From Verrucomicrobiota bacterium (GTDB lineage: Bacteria; Verrucomicrobiota; Verrucomicrobiia; Opitutales; Opitutaceae): a stretch of 13,973 nt of DNA. The translations under genes were made by a program, and so were the position numbers. Numbering within the stretch: the stretch's first letter is position 1; each line of letters starts with the position of its first letter. A model generated the notes under the pieces. The model did not search any database. It was not told the DNA's origin and saw only the letters and a program-made list of their open reading frames with translations. Location: NCBI GenBank assembly GCA_023446865.1, contig JAEXPL010000326.1, positions 1 to 13,973 of the forward strand, written 5' to 3'. Below are positions 12,028 to 13,973 of the stretch, piece after piece.

Positions 12028-12660
12028 ATGCACCGCCTCCTCTTTTCGATCACGCTCGCCACGATCCTCTCCGTCCCGGCCCGTCTCCCGGCCGACACCG
12101 CTCCGCTCGAGCCCGCGGCCGACCAACCGGCCGCCGAACCCCGGGCGCTCTTCAGCACCGGCTCGCGCCTCGTCTACACCGTCAGCGGCGGCAAGGTCCT
12201 CGTCGTCGACATCGTCGACTACCCGCGCCGCGACGGCCCCGTCGCCTTCCGCTTCCAGTTCTCCCGCCTCGGGCCCGAGGGCACGGTCACCCTCACGTCC
12301 GCCGCCCTCCGCGAGGCCACGGCGCTCCACAACTACTTCGAGCACGGCGCCGTCACCCTCGCCGACCGAACCTCCGTCTGGCTCTCGCAGAAAGTCTTCG
12401 CCGCCGCCAAGGCCGGCGAGCCCGTCACGCTCGATCTCGGTCCCGACGGCACCGCCACCTTCACGCTCGATCCCGAGGGCGGCGGCTTCCTGCCGCTCTC
12501 CATCGACCCCCTTCGCTACGGCAACCTCGGCGCCATCGGCACCCTCCTGCTCCGTTCGGCCGACGGCAAGACCATCCGCGTCCACGACGACGCCGACTCC
12601 CCGCTCATCGTCGAAATGGATACCGGCAGCTTCACTGTCGGTCTCGCCCTCCACCTTTGA
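12028..12660 (+). CDS. Unrecognised secreted beta-rich protein
   Basis: This 210-residue protein begins with a Sec signal peptide: MHRLL, a hydrophobic core to about residue 16, and a likely cut after RLPA (22). The mature part starts with an Ala/Pro/Glu linker (about 24-40). It continues as alternating polar and hydrophobic residues typical of beta strands, with repeated Gly turns (SGGKVLVVDIVDYP, PDGTATFTLDPEGGGF, SADGKTIRVHDDADSP). There is no lipobox, so it should be soluble in the periplasm or exported further. No known domain is recognised. It starts 19 bp after the membrane-protein gene and ends 20 bp before the TPR gene, whose product is also secreted, so the two may act together in the envelope. 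Confidence 0.75.
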   Translation: MHRLLFSITLATILSVPARLPADTAPLEPAADQPAAEPRALFSTGSRLVYTVSGGKVLVVDIVDYPRRDGPVAFRFQFSRLGPEGTVTLTSAALREATALHNYFEHGAVTLADRTSVWLSQKVFAAAKAGEPVTLDLGPDGTATFTLDPEGGGFLPLSIDPLRYGNLGAIGTLLLRSADGKTIRVHDDADSPLIVEMDTGSFTVGLALHL

Positions 12661-12680
12661 ACTTCCCGCCGCTCCCCGCC

Positions 12681-13973
12681 ATGCACGCGCTCCACCGTTC
12701 CACCCTCCTCCTGGCCCTTCTCCTCGCCACCGCCCACGTCCGCGCCGACGACATCTACGACCGCCTCGACGCCGCCAACAACCGCGGCAGCTACGCCGAG
12801 GCCGTCGCCGTCGCCGACGAGTACCTCGCGCAGAATCCACGCGACGGGCACGTGCTGGTTCGCCGCGGCCTCGGGCTGAGCTCCCTCGGCCGCACCCAGG
12901 ATGCCGCCCTCGCCTACGCCCGCGCCCACGCCGCGTTCCTGCGTGCCGACGAGAACGTCCGCAGCCGCGCCATCGTCCTCACCAACCTCGCCGATGTCGT
13001 CCGCCGCTCCGGTGATCCCGCCGGCGCCATGGCCGACGCGTTCGCCGCCAAGCTCGTCGACCCCACGTTCCCACGCGCGCCCCTCGCCCTCGCCGAGGCG
13101 TGGTACGATGTCGGCAACCTCGCCGAGGCCAACGCGTTCCTCGCCCAGGCCCAGAAGCTCAACTCCGGCCTCCAGCGCACCTTCACCGCCGAGGGCGCCC
13201 AACAGCGCGGCACCGGCCGCACCCAGCCCAATGACAAAGCGAATACCGATGCCGACTTCTCCGCCGCGGCCGCCGCCTACACCGCGAAGGACTACGAGAA
13301 GGCCGTCGCCCTCTACGACCGCATCGTCGCGCTCCAGCCCGGCAACGCCGGCGCCTGGGGCAACCGCGGCAACGCCCTCTACGCCCTGAAACGCTACCCG
13401 GAGGCTGTCCTCAGCCAGACCCACGCCGCCGTCTTCTCCGGCGCCAACGGGCAGGCGAAGGAGACCGCCCGCCATCTCGCCAACCGCAGCAACTCGTGGG
13501 TCGCGCTCGAGGAATACGAGGCCGCGCTCGTCGACTGCGAACTCGCCACCACCTTCGCTCCCGATTTCGCGTTCGCCTGGTCGCGCCTCGCCGCGGCCGC
13601 CTTCGCCTACGGCGATGCCGCCCGCGCCGACACTGCCCAGGCCAAGGCGCACGAGCCCGACTCCACCAACGCGGCCAAGACCCACGACCCGCAGAAAGCC
13701 GCCACCAACGCCCTGCGCCGCCGCGCGACCGCCGGCGACCGCGCCGCACTCGTCGCGCTCGTCGACACCGCCGCCGAACACCACCCCGAGCTCTTCGAGG
13801 GCAATCCCGCCCGCACCACCGCCATCGCCGTGCTCGACCGCCTCCTCGCACTCGCGCCGCAGGATGCCGCGCTCCTCGTCCTCCGCGCCCGCGCCGAGAA
13901 CGCCCCCGAGGTCACCAGTCGGCTGACCACCGCCGAGGGCGCCGTCGCGTTCCTCGACCGCGCCCTCGACGCC
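12681..13973 (+). CDS. Secreted tetratricopeptide-repeat (TPR) protein, 3' end outside the window
   Basis: The 431 visible residues run off the right edge without a stop. A Sec signal peptide (MHALHRSTLLLALLLATAHV, cleavage likely after RA at 22) is followed by TPR units. One covers about 24-56, with further helical pairs at 58-90, 94-127 and 132-165. After a Gly/Thr/Gln-rich linker (170-190) comes the clearest unit: YTAKDYEKAVALYDRIVALQ (200-219), then NAGAWGNRGNALYALKRYPE (222-241). More repeats lie at 263-296 and 298-325, and less regular helices extend to the edge. TPRs scaffold protein complexes, so this is probably the periplasmic assembly or docking factor of the operon. ATG 12681 follows the previous stop by 20 bp and the signal peptide supports it. 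Confidence 0.88.
   Translation, partial: MHALHRSTLLLALLLATAHVRADDIYDRLDAANNRGSYAEAVAVADEYLAQNPRDGHVLVRRGLGLSSLGRTQDAALAYARAHAAFLRADENVRSRAIVLTNLADVVRRSGDPAGAMADAFAAKLVDPTFPRAPLALAEAWYDVGNLAEANAFLAQAQKLNSGLQRTFTAEGAQQRGTGRTQPNDKANTDADFSAAAAAYTAKDYEKAVALYDRIVALQPGNAGAWGNRGNALYALKRYPEAVLSQTHAAVFSGANGQAKETARHLANRSNSWVALEEYEAALVDCELATTFAPDFAFAWSRLAAAAFAYGDAARADTAQAKAHEPDSTNAAKTHDPQKAATNALRRRATAGDRAALVALVDTAAEHHPELFEGNPARTTAIAVLDRLLALAPQDAALLVLRARAENAPEVTSRLTTAEGAVAFLDRALDA

Noticed and set aside
12516..13784. A 422-codon minus-strand open frame rich in Gly and Val.
   Set aside because: It is antisense to the secreted TPR gene, which has a signal peptide and clear repeats. The Gly/Val/Glu composition is the typical mirror of a GC-rich coding strand.
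1..13973. CRISPR arrays, tRNA or rRNA genes, insertion sequences, prophage genes, toxin-antitoxin or defence modules.
   Set aside because: I saw no regularly spaced repeats, no cloverleaf or rRNA-like stretches, and no transposase, integrase or nuclease motifs in any convincing reading frame.

Overview
The window is very GC-rich bacterial chromosome, with C or G at most third codon positions. It holds no rRNA, tRNA, CRISPR array or transposase that I can see. Almost no gene has a recognisable Shine-Dalgarno sequence; starts are instead preceded by C-rich stretches such as CCGCCATG. A GYF_2/PEGA-type protein, lipoprotein export genes and an orphan LuxR-type regulator, together with this base composition, fit a Planctomycetes-Verrucomicrobia-type genome, most likely Verrucomicrobiota (Opitutaceae-like). 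That assignment is inference from general resemblance and has not been tested by a search.

Layout. Positions 1-78 hold the terminator of an unseen upstream gene and a strong dyad operator. Positions 87-3949 are a drug-efflux-type operon on the + strand: TetR regulator, lipoprotein HlyD/YbhG-like adaptor, ABC-2 ATPase and ABC-2 permease. Its order recalls the E. coli cecR-ybhGFSR locus. A repeat element sits between adaptor and ATPase. Positions 4038-4751 encode an unrecognised polytopic membrane protein that converges on yajQ (4920-5405, - strand). yajQ is the last of a minus-strand run that also holds a 797-residue GYF_2/TM/coiled-coil/PEGA-like protein and a 195-residue two-helix membrane protein (down from 8475). 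A small histone-H1-like Lys/Ala/Pro-rich protein (8701-9012, +) converges on a 120-residue three-helix membrane protein (9078-9440, -). Positions 9441-9749 are non-coding and contain a second copy of the repeat element and a degenerate ACCGTCCACC-type minisatellite.

Positions 9750-10850 (-) encode a LuxR/GerE-type regulator. Across a 230-bp divergent spacer with a perfect dyad, a direct repeat and a leader hairpin lies a tight + strand operon. It encodes an unrecognised 185-residue protein, a three-helix membrane protein, a secreted beta-rich protein and a secreted TPR protein that runs off the right edge. The regulator and this operon are the best candidate for an undescribed system: a regulated, envelope-located complex scaffolded by TPRs. 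The second candidate is the GYF_2/PEGA protein with its 195-residue membrane partner. Neither has a function I can name from sequence.
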